Positions 52,216-60,335 of a stretch of DNA of 64,000 bases are shown piece after piece. The stretch is from Pelomonas sp. V22. GTDB taxonomy: Bacteria > Pseudomonadota > Gammaproteobacteria > Burkholderiales > Burkholderiaceae_C. Where the stretch lies: the NCBI RefSeq assembly GCF_030014915.1, contig NZ_JAGIXS010000001.1:1426001-1490000 (forward strand), written 5' to 3'. The translations under genes and the position numbers were made by a program. Positions within the stretch are counted from its first letter, which is position 1; each line of letters begins with the position of its first letter. The notes under the pieces were generated by a model. The model searched no databases. It saw nothing but the letters and a program-made list of their open reading frames with translations, and was not told the origin of the DNA.

Positions 52216-52394
52216 TCAAAGCTCCTTGATGTACGAAAACGGCACAAGCGGCCCGGACTCCTGCGTCTTGATCCCGGTTTATTACCGAGTCGCTGGGAAG
52301 TTGTCGCCATTGCACCAGAGCAAACCCTAGGTCCGCCATCAAGGATTTGTGACAAGGGTCTTTCGTTGCCGACCGACAACGACATGGCCCTATC

Positions 52395-52404
52395 ACAAAT
52401 TTGT
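52395..52404. promoter_or_regulatory. ACAAATTTGT palindrome between porin and coq7
   Basis: A perfect ten-base palindrome in the 291 bp divergent region 52216-52506, with a second inverted repeat CGTTG-N8-CAACG at about 52363-52380 and a TTTGTGACA half-like site at about 52346. They could be regulator sites for the porin or coq7. No regulator is assigned. Confidence 0.3.
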
Positions 52405-52506
52405 CATATGCAAATTCAGGTTTCCATGTAGGCGAGGCGAGGAGCCGCCGCCATCGCCGGTGGGTGCCGACTACACTGGCCGGGCTACTTTTGCCAACCC
52501 AGCCCC

Positions 52507-53142
52507 ATGCCACGCCCGCCCCTGCCCGCCCCGGATCGCCTGCTCAGTGCGCTGGATCACGGACTGCGCACCGTTTTCGCCAAACCAGGAGGCTCGCGGC
52601 CGACGCCGGCTCGCAGCAGCGCCACGCTGGCCGAGGCCGAGCGCCGCGAATCGGGCTCGCTGATGCGGGTGAATCATGTGGGCGAGGTCTGCGCCCAGGC
52701 GCTGTACCAGTCCCAAGCCCTGGTCTGCCGCGACCCCGCCCTGCGCGAGGCCTTCGAGCAGGCCGCCAAGGAAGAGATCGACCACCTGGCCTGGACCCGT
52801 CAGCGTCTGGATGAACTCGGTGACCGGCCCAGCCTGCTCAATCCGCTCTGGTACGGCGGCGCCTTTGCGCTGGGCACCTTGGCCGGTCTGGCCGGAGACC
52901 GGATCAGCCTCGGCTTTCTGGTCGAAACCGAACGCCAGGTCGAGCAGCACCTGGCCTCGCACCTGGATCGCCTGCCCGCAGAAGACCTGCCCTCGCGCGA
53001 GGTCGTCGCGCAGATGAAGATCGAGGAAGCCGCGCATGCCGAGCATGCCCAGGCCTCCGGTGCCATCAATCTGCCGCCCCCGGTGCCGCAGCTGATGCGC
53101 ATGGCAGCCCGAGTGATGACCCGGGTCGCTCACCACATCTAG
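52507..53142 (+). CDS. coq7: Ubiquinone biosynthesis di-iron hydroxylase Coq7
   Basis: Hydroxylates 2-polyprenyl-3-methyl-6-methoxy-1,4-benzoquinol late in ubiquinone synthesis. 211 aa four-helix di-iron protein. Glu ligands in [18 protein letters not shown] (ExxH) and EHAQA following EEAAHAEH, plus [10 protein letters not shown]. Single gene, divergent from the porin. Confidence 0.94.
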   Translation: MPRPPLPAPDRLLSALDHGLRTVFAKPGGSRPTPARSSATLAEAERRESGSLMRVNHVGEVCAQALYQSQALVCRDPALREAFEQAAKEEIDHLAWTRQRLDELGDRPSLLNPLWYGGAFALGTLAGLAGDRISLGFLVETERQVEQHLASHLDRLPAEDLPSREVVAQMKIEEAAHAEHAQASGAINLPPPVPQLMRMAARVMTRVAHHI

Positions 53143-53149
53143 CAGCTGC

Positions 53150-53575
53150 TCAAGCCGGCTCGACGATCTCCACCGACGTCGTGATCTCGGCCGTCTTGGC
53201 CAGCATGATGCTGGCCGAGCAGTATTTCTCGTGCGACAGGGCCACGGCGCGCTCCACCACGGCCTGGGACAGGCCCTTGCCGGTGACGACGAAATGCATG
53301 TTGATCTTGGTGAAGACCTTGGGCTCCGTCTCGGCGCGCTCGGCCGTCAGCTTGACCTGGACGCCGCGCACGTCATGGCGGCCACGCTGCAGGATCAGCA
53401 CCACGTCATAGGCGGTGCAGCCACCGGTGCCGGCCAGCACGGTTTCCATCGGTCGCGGCGCCAGGTCGCGGCCGCCGCCGGCCGGCGCACCGTCCATCGT
53501 CAGCAGATGTCCGCTCCCGGTCTCGGCCACGAAGGCCATGCCGCCCGCCCCCATCCAGTTGATCGTGCATTCCAT
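53150..53575 (-). CDS. OsmC-family protein (YhfA-like)
   Basis: 141 aa OsmC fold. Conserved cysteines in GTGGCTAYDVV and KYCSASIMLAKTAEI mark the peroxidase-type site. The N-terminal MECTINWMGAGGMAFVAETGSGH is the YhfA/Ohr-like form; Ohr itself usually has another Cys spacing. Start ATG 53575. It converges with coq7 (7 bp gap). Confidence 0.85.
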   Translation of the reverse strand: MECTINWMGAGGMAFVAETGSGHLLTMDGAPAGGGRDLAPRPMETVLAGTGGCTAYDVVLILQRGRHDVRGVQVKLTAERAETEPKVFTKINMHFVVTGKGLSQAVVERAVALSHEKYCSASIMLAKTAEITTSVEIVEPA

Positions 53576-53625
53576 GTCATGTCCTTTTTAGTGAAGCAAT
53601 TCCATATTCTTCATAGCTTGGGATA

Positions 53626-53654
53626 TTGCAGCGCAGCAAAGCACCACCTAAAAT
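53626..53654 (+). promoter_or_regulatory. Candidate promoter of a small RNA or ilvA leader
   Basis: TTGCAG (53626-53631) and TAAAAT (53649-53654, five of six) are 17 bases apart. They face a terminator-bounded segment before ilvA. Confidence 0.4.
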
Positions 53655-53660
53655 TCCATC

Positions 53661-53782
53661 CAAGCGTATGAATTCTCTGACGCAGCGGCAAAGCCCGCGT
53701 CATCGAGTGTCTTGCACCGATTGTCTCCTCCACCGCCTCATGGTGGATTCAGCCCGAAGCCGCAAGGCTTCGGGCTTTTTTT
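53661..53782 (+). ncRNA. Candidate small RNA (or ilvA leader attenuator)
   Basis: A ~120 nt segment follows the promoter at 53626-53654 and ends in a strong terminator. It has a C-rich single-stranded stretch TGTCTCCTCCACC (53722-53734) that is complementary to Shine-Dalgarno sequences, a hairpin TCCACC-GCCTCAT-GGTGGA (53729-53747), and the terminal stem. A short frame from ATG 53669 reads through the terminator and lacks Ile, Leu or Val runs, so a classic attenuation peptide is not evident. This region (53576-53893) has no other gene. Confidence 0.4.
53751..53782 (+). terminator. Rho-independent terminator upstream of ilvA
   Basis: An eleven-base-pair stem AGCCCGAAGCC/GGCTTCGGGCT (53751-53761 and 53766-53776), GCAA loop, then seven T residues. 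Strong and 112 bases before ilvA, with no gene it clearly ends other than the candidate RNA. Confidence 0.9.
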
Positions 53783-53893
53783 ATCCCAAGCTGACTCGCT
53801 GCGCCGGGCAAGCGTCGCTTGCCGCATGCCCAAGGGCGCTGCGGGTGCGCGGCTTATGATGCTGCGCCGCAACAGATCAGCAGGAGACGCCCC

Positions 53894-55474
53894 ATGCCAG
53901 GCCCCGTTCGCCGCCAGAAATCATCCCCGCCCGCATCGGCCCTGCAGCCGGCGCTGGCGCCGGCCGAGGATGGTTACCTGCAGCGAATTCTGAACGCGCG
54001 GGTCTATGACGTGGCCGTCGAGACCTCGCTGACGCCGGCCCGCAATCTCTCCAAGCGCCTCTCGAACAAGGTCTTCCTGAAGCGCGAGGATGAGCAGCCG
54101 GTGTTCAGCTTCAAGCTGCGCGGCGCCTACAACAAGATGGCGCATCTCTCGGCCGAACAGTTGGCCAAGGGCGTCATCTGCGCTTCGGCCGGTAACCATG
54201 CACAGGGCGTGGCCCTGTCGGCCAAGAAGCTGGGTTGCCGGGCCGTCATCGTGATGCCCATCACCACGCCCAAGGTCAAGATCGACGCGGTCCAGGCCCT
54301 CGGGGGCGAGGTCGTGCTGCACGGCGACAGTTTCACCGATGCCTATGGCCGAGCGCTGGAACTCGAGCGCGAGCAAGGCCTGACCTTCGTCCACCCCTTC
54401 GACGATCCGGACGTGATCGCCGGCCAGGGCACGATCGCCATGGAGCTGCTGCGCCAGCATGCAGGCCCCATCGACGCGGTCTTCGTCGCCATCGGCGGCG
54501 GCGGACTGATCTCCGGTGTGGCCGCCTATATCAAGGCGCTGCGCCCGGAGATCCAGGTCATCGGCGTGCAGACCACCGACTCCGACGCCATGGTCCGCTC
54601 GGTCAAGGCCGGCAAGCGCGTGACCCTGGCCGACGTAGGCCTGTTCTCCGACGGCACGGCCGTCAAGCTGGTCGGCGAGGAAACCTTCCGCATCACGCGC
54701 GAGCTGGTCGACGATTTCGTCGTGGTCGACACCGACGCCGTCTGCGCCGCCATCAAGGACGTGTTCGAAGACACACGCAGCATCCTTGAGCCGGCCGGTG
54801 CACTGGGCGTGGCGGCGATCAAGCAGTACGTCGCCGCCAAGGGCTGCAAGGGCAAGACCTTCGTCGCGATCACCTGCGGCGCCAACATGAACTTCGACCG
54901 CCTGCGCTTTGTCGCCGAGCGGGCCGAGGTGGGTGAGCAGCGTGAAGCGCTGTTCGCCGTCACCATTCCCGAGGAGCGCGGCAGCTTCAAGCGCTTCTGC
55001 GAGCTGCTCGGCCCGCGCAGCGTCACCGAGTTCAACTACCGCATCTCGGACAAGCAGGAAGCCCATGTCTTCGTCGGCGTGGCCACCAGCAAGCGCGAGG
55101 AATCCGCCAAGCTGGCCAAGGCCTTCGAGAAGAACGGCTTCGCCACCGTGGACCTGACAGACAACGAACTGGCCAAGCAGCATGTGCGCCACATGGTCGG
55201 CGGCCGCAGCGAGCTGGCGGCCAACGAGCGGCTCTACCGCTTCATCTTTCCCGAGCGGCCCGGCGCGCTGATGCGTTTCCTCTCCAGCATGCACCCGGGC
55301 TGGAACATCAGCCTCTTCCACTACCGCAACCAGGGGGCCGACTACGGCCGCATCCTGGTCGGCATCCAGGTGCCGCGCGGTGACAATGCGGCCTTCAAGG
55401 AATTCCTGGCCACGCTGGCCTACCCCTGCGTGGACGAGACCCAGAACCCGGTCTACCAGCTGTTCCTGCGCTGA
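53894..55474 (+). CDS. ilvA: Threonine ammonia-lyase, biosynthetic
   Basis: PLP enzyme converting threonine to 2-oxobutyrate for isoleucine synthesis. About 526 aa from ATG 53894 (AGGAGA upstream). Lys74 in SFKLRGAYNKM binds PLP; the glycine loop is AIGGGGLISGVAAY near residue 200. Two C-terminal ACT-like (Thr_dehydrat_C) domains, ~350-430 and ~440-520, show it is the feedback-regulated, long form (isoleucine inhibition, valine activation in the family). Confidence 0.95.
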   Translation: MPGPVRRQKSSPPASALQPALAPAEDGYLQRILNARVYDVAVETSLTPARNLSKRLSNKVFLKREDEQPVFSFKLRGAYNKMAHLSAEQLAKGVICASAGNHAQGVALSAKKLGCRAVIVMPITTPKVKIDAVQALGGEVVLHGDSFTDAYGRALELEREQGLTFVHPFDDPDVIAGQGTIAMELLRQHAGPIDAVFVAIGGGGLISGVAAYIKALRPEIQVIGVQTTDSDAMVRSVKAGKRVTLADVGLFSDGTAVKLVGEETFRITRELVDDFVVVDTDAVCAAIKDVFEDTRSILEPAGALGVAAIKQYVAAKGCKGKTFVAITCGANMNFDRLRFVAERAEVGEQREALFAVTIPEERGSFKRFCELLGPRSVTEFNYRISDKQEAHVFVGVATSKREESAKLAKAFEKNGFATVDLTDNELAKQHVRHMVGGRSELAANERLYRFIFPERPGALMRFLSSMHPGWNISLFHYRNQGADYGRILVGIQVPRGDNAAFKEFLATLAYPCVDETQNPVYQLFLR

Positions 55475-55585
55475 CCAGCGCAGGCCCGGTGGCGGGCCGA
55501 AAGGGCAAGTGCCGATGTTCCAGGTCTTGCCTGCTGCACAACAATCGCCCACCGCCGGCTCGCCACAAGCGACACTCTGCCCACC

Positions 55586-56638
55586 ATGTCCGACCAGCAA
55601 TCCCTGATCACGCCCACCGCCAATGCCGAGCTGGAACGCTCGCTGCGTGAGCGTATCGAGCGCCGCAGCGCCATTGCCGGCGCCCTCGGTGAGCTGGAGC
55701 CGCTGGCCGTGCGCCTGGGCCTGGTGCAGAACAGCCTGACCCCGCGCTTCCGCGATCCGGTGCTGGCGCTGTTCGCGGCCGACCATGGCATCGTCGTTGA
55801 TGGCATCGGTGAGCCCGGCGGCCGCAGCACGCGCGACAGCGTTTTGCTGGGCCTGCAGAACCGCCTGCCGGTCTCGGTGTTCGCACGCCTGCACGGCCTG
55901 GCCTTCAGCATCGTCGATTGCGGCGTGGCCGAGGAGCTGCAGCCGCATCCGCGCCTACTGGCCCGCAAGATCGCCCATGGCACGCGCAACAGCCGCGTGG
56001 GCCAGGCCATGTCGCTCGAGCATGCGCAGGCCGGCGTGCGCGTGGGCATGGAAATCTCCGACACCATGAGCGGCAATGTGCTGGCCTGCGCCGGCATGGG
56101 CCAGGGCTCGGAAGAAAGCGCGGCCCTGGTGCTGGCCAATCTGTCGGACAGCCCGGTGCGCGACTTCATCATCTCCGGCCCCGACATGCGCCAGGACGTG
56201 CTGACCCGCCTGCAGACCATCCTGCAGACAGCGCAAGCCCGTCACCGCGACGTCAACGACCCGATGGAAGTGCTGGCCGCTTACGGCGGCTTCGAGACCG
56301 CCGTGATGGTGGGCGCGATGCTTGTCGCGGCGAGCAAGCGCCACCTGATCATCGTGGACGGCCTGGCCGCCTGTGCGGCCCTGAAGATCGCCTCGGCCAT
56401 CGCGCCGCCGGTCACCGACTACGCCGTGTTCTGCCGCAGCAATTCACACCGTGGACTCGATGAAGCGCTGGCCCTGTTCCACGCCTCGGCCTTGCTGGAG
56501 CTGGGCATGGAATGCGCTGATGGCACCGGCGCGGCCCTCGCCTGGCCGCTGATACGCAGTGCGGCGGCCTTGCTGACGGACATCCACGACATCGAGCCCG
56601 GCGCCGCGCAAGCTGCCGCGCCTGCAGCTGCCGGCTGA
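55586..56638 (+). CDS. cobT: Nicotinate-nucleotide-dimethylbenzimidazole phosphoribosyltransferase-like protein (CobT homologue)
   Basis: 350 aa, CobT fold by motifs: FAADHGIVVDGI near residue 70 (DMB/substrate loop), MSGNVLACAGMGQGSEESAA near 155, DPMEVLAAYGGFETAVMVGAML near 230, IIVDGLAACAALKIASAI, and DGTGAALAWPLIRSAAALL near 312. The last motif normally reads GEGTGAALA with the catalytic Glu; here that position is Asp312. CobT makes alpha-ribazole phosphate for the lower ligand of cobalamin. No other cobalamin gene is nearby. It may be an active divergent CobT, a degenerate copy or a relative with another substrate. Confidence 0.75.
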   Translation: MSDQQSLITPTANAELERSLRERIERRSAIAGALGELEPLAVRLGLVQNSLTPRFRDPVLALFAADHGIVVDGIGEPGGRSTRDSVLLGLQNRLPVSVFARLHGLAFSIVDCGVAEELQPHPRLLARKIAHGTRNSRVGQAMSLEHAQAGVRVGMEISDTMSGNVLACAGMGQGSEESAALVLANLSDSPVRDFIISGPDMRQDVLTRLQTILQTAQARHRDVNDPMEVLAAYGGFETAVMVGAMLVAASKRHLIIVDGLAACAALKIASAIAPPVTDYAVFCRSNSHRGLDEALALFHASALLELGMECADGTGAALAWPLIRSAAALLTDIHDIEPGAAQAAAPAAAG

Positions 56639-56660
56639 AGAAGAAGAAGAAGAAGAAGAG
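56637..56660 (+). repeat. (GAA)n trinucleotide run at the cobT stop
   Basis: About seven consecutive GAA units begin at the last base of the cobT stop codon region and run into the gspC 3' side. Read on the minus strand it is a TTC tract after the gspC stop. It is non-coding for both genes. Confidence 0.85.
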
Positions 56661-56681
56661 GACCGCCGGGGCCGGACGGCC

Positions 56682-57275
56682 TCAGCGATCATTCGGCGGC
56701 ATCACCTGGGTGGGCGACTGCACCGAAGGGCGAGGCGGCTGCTGCGGTTGGCCCTGCGGATCGGCCACCACCGGAGGCTGCTGCTGCAGCGGCGTACCGC
56801 CGAGCACCGTGACCGAGGGCAGGGCCGGAGCCAACTGACCGGTGGCCGGCGCGGGGCGCGGCGCGATCTGCAGCGTCAGCCGGGCCTGACCTTCGCCGCC
56901 CAGCGTCGCACTGCTGGCCTCGACCGACAGCAGATGCAGCCCGCCCTCCACCGGCGCGCCCACACGCACGGTGCGCGGCTGGCCATCCACGGCAATCAGT
57001 GCCACGCCCTCGCCGGCACGCCGCGCGGCTTCACTCTTGGGCGCGACCACGCCCAGCAGCTCGAAGCGGCTCTGCACCGGCGCGGCTTCCGGCGCGGCCT
57101 CGGCCGGCGTGACGCCAAGCAAGCGACTGAGGTCCGAGCGCAGTGGCCCCTGGTCGCTCACCGTGCGCGCCTGGGCGGGCGTGGCCAGCGGGCGCGCAAA
57201 CAGCTGCAGCAGCCAGTAGCCACTGCAGCAGGCCAGGAGGCCCCAGACAAGGAAAGCGGACAGGCGAGCAGTCAT
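56682..57275 (-). CDS. gspC: Type II secretion inner-membrane protein GspC
   Basis: Connects the inner-membrane platform to the GspD secretin. 197 aa. One N-terminal membrane helix (~8-28), a linker, and the HR (homology) domain with SRFELLGVVAPKSEAARRAGEGVALIAVDGQPRTVRVGAPV, which contacts GspD N0. No PDZ domain is present; the C-terminus is Pro/Gln-rich (QGQPQQPPRPSVQ). Opposite strand from the rest of the gsp genes; only 48 bp separates its start from that of gspG. Confidence 0.9.
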   Translation of the reverse strand: MTARLSAFLVWGLLACCSGYWLLQLFARPLATPAQARTVSDQGPLRSDLSRLLGVTPAEAAPEAAPVQSRFELLGVVAPKSEAARRAGEGVALIAVDGQPRTVRVGAPVEGGLHLLSVEASSATLGGEGQARLTLQIAPRPAPATGQLAPALPSVTVLGGTPLQQQPPVVADPQGQPQQPPRPSVQSPTQVMPPNDR

Positions 57276-57323
57276 GGGCGCGGATTATGATCCAGCGCTC
57301 CACAGTCTCCGGCCCATTCCGCC

Positions 57324-57785
57324 ATGCACAGCTCCCCGTCCCTACGCAGCAGTACCCGCAGCCACCGCCGTACCCGCCGCAGCCAGGGCTTCACGCTGAT
57401 CGAGATCATGGTGGTGCTGGTGATCATCGGTGTCATGGCCGCCCTGATCACGCCCAAGGTGCTGGACAGCCTGGCCGAGGCCAAGGTCCATGCGGCGCGC
57501 GGCGACATCAGCACGCTGATGGAAGCCCTGAACCGCTACAAGCTGGACAACAACCGCTACCCGACAGCCGAGCAGGGCCTTGACGCCTTGGTCAACAGGC
57601 CCGCCAGCGGGCCGCTGCCGGGGAACTGGAAGCCCTACATCAACAAGCTGCCGAACGACCCCTGGGGCTCGCCGTACCAGTACGCCAACCCTGGCATCAA
57701 GGGCGACATCGATGTCTTCAGTTTCGGTGCCGACAAGCAGGCCGGTGGCGAAGGTGCCGATGCTGACATCGGCTCCTGGCAATAA
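57324..57785 (+). CDS. gspG: Type II secretion major pseudopilin GspG
   Basis: 153 aa. Basic leader, cleavage motif RRSQGFTLIEIMVVLVIIGVMAAL (Gly-1, Phe+1, Glu+5), then the calcium-stabilised GspG body: RYPTAEQGLDALVNRP, GPLPGNWKPYINKLPNDPWGSPYQYANPG and DVFSFGADKQAGGEGADADIGSW. These are strict GspG hallmarks. It overlaps gspH. Confidence 0.96.
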   Translation: MHSSPSLRSSTRSHRRTRRSQGFTLIEIMVVLVIIGVMAALITPKVLDSLAEAKVHAARGDISTLMEALNRYKLDNNRYPTAEQGLDALVNRPASGPLPGNWKPYINKLPNDPWGSPYQYANPGIKGDIDVFSFGADKQAGGEGADADIGSWQ

Positions 57786-58257
57786 GCGCCAGCGCAGCGG
57801 CCGCAGCAGCGGCTTGGTGAACCGGTGCTCCGGCTTCAGCCTGCTCGAGTTGGTGATCGTGGTAGCCATGATCGCCATTGCGGCCACAGCCATCACGCTC
57901 GCCCTGCCCGACCCTCAGGCTGCCCAGTTGGAGCGCGAGGCCGAACGCCTGGCCGCGCTGCTCGAGGCTGGCCGGGCCGAGGCGCGTGCAAGCGGGCTCA
58001 AGGTCAGCTGGGTACCGGTGCGCGACGACTCGGGCGACGCTTTCCGCTTCCAGGGCCTGCCGCCCAAGGTGCAGTTGCCCACGCGCTGGCTCAGCGAGCC
58101 CGTGAATGCCGACGTGGTTGGGGCGCGCGCGCTGCTGCTCGGCCCCGAGCCTTACATAGGCCCGCAACGCCTGCGCTTGCGCCTCGGCCAGCAGCAGCTG
58201 CTCTTGATCACCGATGGCCTCGCGCCCTTCGCCTTGCAGCGTGAGGACGCCAACTGA
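57760..58257 (+). CDS. gspH: Type II secretion minor pseudopilin GspH
   Basis: About 165 aa from ATG 57760, overlapping the gspG end by 26 bp. Prepilin motif NRCSGFSLLELVIVVAMIAIAATAITLALP with Phe+1 and Glu+5, then a short GspH domain with AERLAALLEAGRAEARASGLKVSW. Its leader SGLVNRCSGF resembles that of gspI and gspJ. Confidence 0.9.
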   Translation: MLTSAPGNKRQRSGRSSGLVNRCSGFSLLELVIVVAMIAIAATAITLALPDPQAAQLEREAERLAALLEAGRAEARASGLKVSWVPVRDDSGDAFRFQGLPPKVQLPTRWLSEPVNADVVGARALLLGPEPYIGPQRLRLRLGQQQLLLITDGLAPFALQREDAN

Positions 58258-58646
58258 TGATGAAGGCCTTTGCATACCGCGGCTTAGCGAACCGGGTGGC
58301 CGGTTTCACGCTGATCGAGGTGATGGTGGCGCTCGCCATCGTCGCCATCGCCTTGGCCGCCGGCACCAAGGCCGCCGCCGCACTGACCGGCAATGCCGAG
58401 CGCCTGCTCGAGGTCAGCTCGGCCCAGTGGTGCGCCGAGAACCAGCTGGGCGAGCTGCGCCTGTCCAAGCAGTTTCCCGGCGTGGGCGACATCGATTTCG
58501 AGTGCCAGCAACTCGGCCGCAATTACCTGGGGCGCCTCGTGGTGAGGCCCACGCCGAATCCGAATTTCCGCCGCGTCGAGGCCCAGGTGCGCAATGCCGA
58601 GAACACGCCGCTGCTGAGCCTCTCGACCATCCTGGGACGCTACTGA
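58257..58646 (+). CDS. gspI: Type II secretion minor pseudopilin GspI
   Basis: 129 aa. Leader RGLANRVAGF, prepilin helix TLIEVMVALAIVAIALAAGTKAAA, then the GspI domain with SSAQWCAENQLGELRLSKQFPGVG (ExQLxELR-like). Starts with TGATG overlap of the gspH stop. Confidence 0.92.
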   Translation: MMKAFAYRGLANRVAGFTLIEVMVALAIVAIALAAGTKAAAALTGNAERLLEVSSAQWCAENQLGELRLSKQFPGVGDIDFECQQLGRNYLGRLVVRPTPNPNFRRVEAQVRNAENTPLLSLSTILGRY

Positions 58647-59323
58647 TGATGGTCAAGCAAAGCGGCTTGGCGAACCGGGTGACCGGTTTCACGCTGATCG
58701 AGGTCCTGGTGGCCCTGGCCATCATGGCCGTGATGGCGGGCATGGCCTGGCGCGGCATCGACGCCGTGCTGCGCAGCCGCGAGATCAGCCAGACCAAGCT
58801 GGACCAGGTGGCCAAGCTGCAGACCGTGCTGGCGCAATGGGAGCAGGACCTGGCCCAGCTGCAGGACAGCCAGGTGGTGCCGGCGCTCGGCTTCGATGGC
58901 GCCAGCCTGCGCTTCACCCGCAGCACCGAGCAGGGCCTGCAGGTGGTGGTCTGGAGCCTGACCGATGGCCAGTGGCAGCGCTGGGCCTCGGCACCGACCA
59001 CCACGCAAACAGCCCTCTATGACGCCTACCAGCGCAGCCTGAGCACGCTGGGCCAGCGCGCCGGCGCGCTGCGCACGTTGGATGGGCTGCAGGAATGGCT
59101 GGTGTACTTCTATCGTGAAAATGGCTGGAGCAATGCCCAGTCGTCGGACGACGAGGAGAAGGCCCAACTGCAGCCCCAGCAGCCCCAGCAGGGTCAGCAG
59201 GGTCAGCAACCGCCGCGCAAGAAGCTGCCTACCGGCATCCGCATCGTGCTGCGCTTCGCACCGGACAACGGTTACGGCGGCCCGGTCACCCGCCAGTTGC
59301 TGCTCGGACCGCAACCCCAATGA
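58646..59323 (+). CDS. gspJ: Type II secretion minor pseudopilin GspJ
   Basis: 225 aa from ATG 58646 (TGATG overlap with gspI). Leader SGLANRVTGF, helix TLIEVLVALAIMAVMAGMAWRGIDAV, then the GspJ domain with LAQWEQDLAQLQDS and ALGFDGASLRFTRS. A Gln/Pro-rich insertion (QPQQPQQGQQGQQPPRKK, residues ~175-192) precedes the final strand. Part of the GspIJK tip. Confidence 0.92.
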   Translation: MMVKQSGLANRVTGFTLIEVLVALAIMAVMAGMAWRGIDAVLRSREISQTKLDQVAKLQTVLAQWEQDLAQLQDSQVVPALGFDGASLRFTRSTEQGLQVVVWSLTDGQWQRWASAPTTTQTALYDAYQRSLSTLGQRAGALRTLDGLQEWLVYFYRENGWSNAQSSDDEEKAQLQPQQPQQGQQGQQPPRKKLPTGIRIVLRFAPDNGYGGPVTRQLLLGPQPQ

Positions 59324-60279
59324 AGCAGCACCGCCAACAATCCGGCGCGGCCCTGCTGACCGCGATGATCATCGTCAGCCTGATCGCCACGATGGCAGCC
59401 GCGATGGCCTGGCGCCAGTACCGCGCGCTGCACATCGAGGCGGCCGAGCGCGCCCGTGCCCAGGCGCTCTGGATACTGAACGGCGCGCTCGACTGGGCCC
59501 GCCTGATCCTGCGGGAAGACGCCCGCGCCAACCAGCAGGGCGAGGCGGTCGACCACCTGGGCGAGGTCTGGGCCGTTCCGCTGGCCGAGGCGCGCCTGTC
59601 GACCTTCCTGGCCGCCGATCAGGGCGGCAACGCGGACGACGGCCCCGAGGCCTTTCTGTCAGGCGCGCTGAGCGATGCCCAGGCCCGCTACAACCTGCGC
59701 AACATCGTCGCCGCCACCGAGCAGACCTTGCCGGTCGAGCAGCGCACGCTCGCCCGGCTGTGCGAGATGAGCGGCAGCCCGCCAGACACAGCCGAGCTGC
59801 TGAGCAAGCAGTTGCGCATTGCCTTTTCCACCAAGGCCGACGGCGCCACCGCGCCGCTGCAGCCCCGCACGCTGGACCAGCTCGGCTGGCTCGGCCTCAC
59901 GCCCGACACCATCAAGCGGCTGCGCCCCTTCGTGGACCTGCTGCCGCGGCCGACCAAGGTCAACCTGAACACGGCGCCGCGCGAGGTGATCGCCGCGCTG
60001 TTCGACGGCATGGACCTGGCCAGCGCCGAGCGCCTCGTGCAGGTGCGCCAGTCGCAGCCGCTGCGCAAGCTGGAAGACGCCAAGGCCCAATTGCCCGAGG
60101 CCGTGACCGTGTCGGCCGACCGCGCCTCGGTCAACTCGGAATTCTTCGTCGTCACCGGCCGCCTGCGCCTGGAGGACCGGGTGCTGGAAGAGCGCTCCCT
60201 GGTCCGCCGGCAAGGGCTGGACATGCTGGTGCAAAGCCGCGAGCGGGTCAATCTGATGCTCGAGGCGGCAGGCCGATGA
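59320..60279 (+). CDS. gspK: Type II secretion minor pseudopilin GspK
   Basis: 319 aa, ATGA overlap with gspJ. Prepilin motif QQSGAALLTAMIIVSLIATMAAAM with the GspK feature of no Glu+5. Large domain: ALDWARLILRED, ARYNLRNIV and PRPTKVNLNTAPREVIAALF. GspK caps the pseudopilus. A 56 bp gap to gspL contains TAGAAT (60321-60326), a possible internal promoter -10. Confidence 0.92.
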   Translation: MKQHRQQSGAALLTAMIIVSLIATMAAAMAWRQYRALHIEAAERARAQALWILNGALDWARLILREDARANQQGEAVDHLGEVWAVPLAEARLSTFLAADQGGNADDGPEAFLSGALSDAQARYNLRNIVAATEQTLPVEQRTLARLCEMSGSPPDTAELLSKQLRIAFSTKADGATAPLQPRTLDQLGWLGLTPDTIKRLRPFVDLLPRPTKVNLNTAPREVIAALFDGMDLASAERLVQVRQSQPLRKLEDAKAQLPEAVTVSADRASVNSEFFVVTGRLRLEDRVLEERSLVRRQGLDMLVQSRERVNLMLEAAGR

Positions 60280-60335
60280 GCTCGGGGCATCGCCTGAGTC
60301 GCGGCCATGATCTCCCCTCCTAGAATGGGCGCCCC

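Noticed and set aside
53669-53859. Small frame starting MNSLTQRQSP before ilvA
   Set aside because: It runs through a strong terminator and has no Shine-Dalgarno or leader-peptide codon bias.
55483-55498. GGCCCG/CGGGCC hairpin after ilvA
   Set aside because: Short stem with no T-tract; not a credible terminator.
53921-55948. 675-codon minus-strand frame opposite ilvA
   Set aside because: Antisense shadow of ilvA and cobT with no domain.
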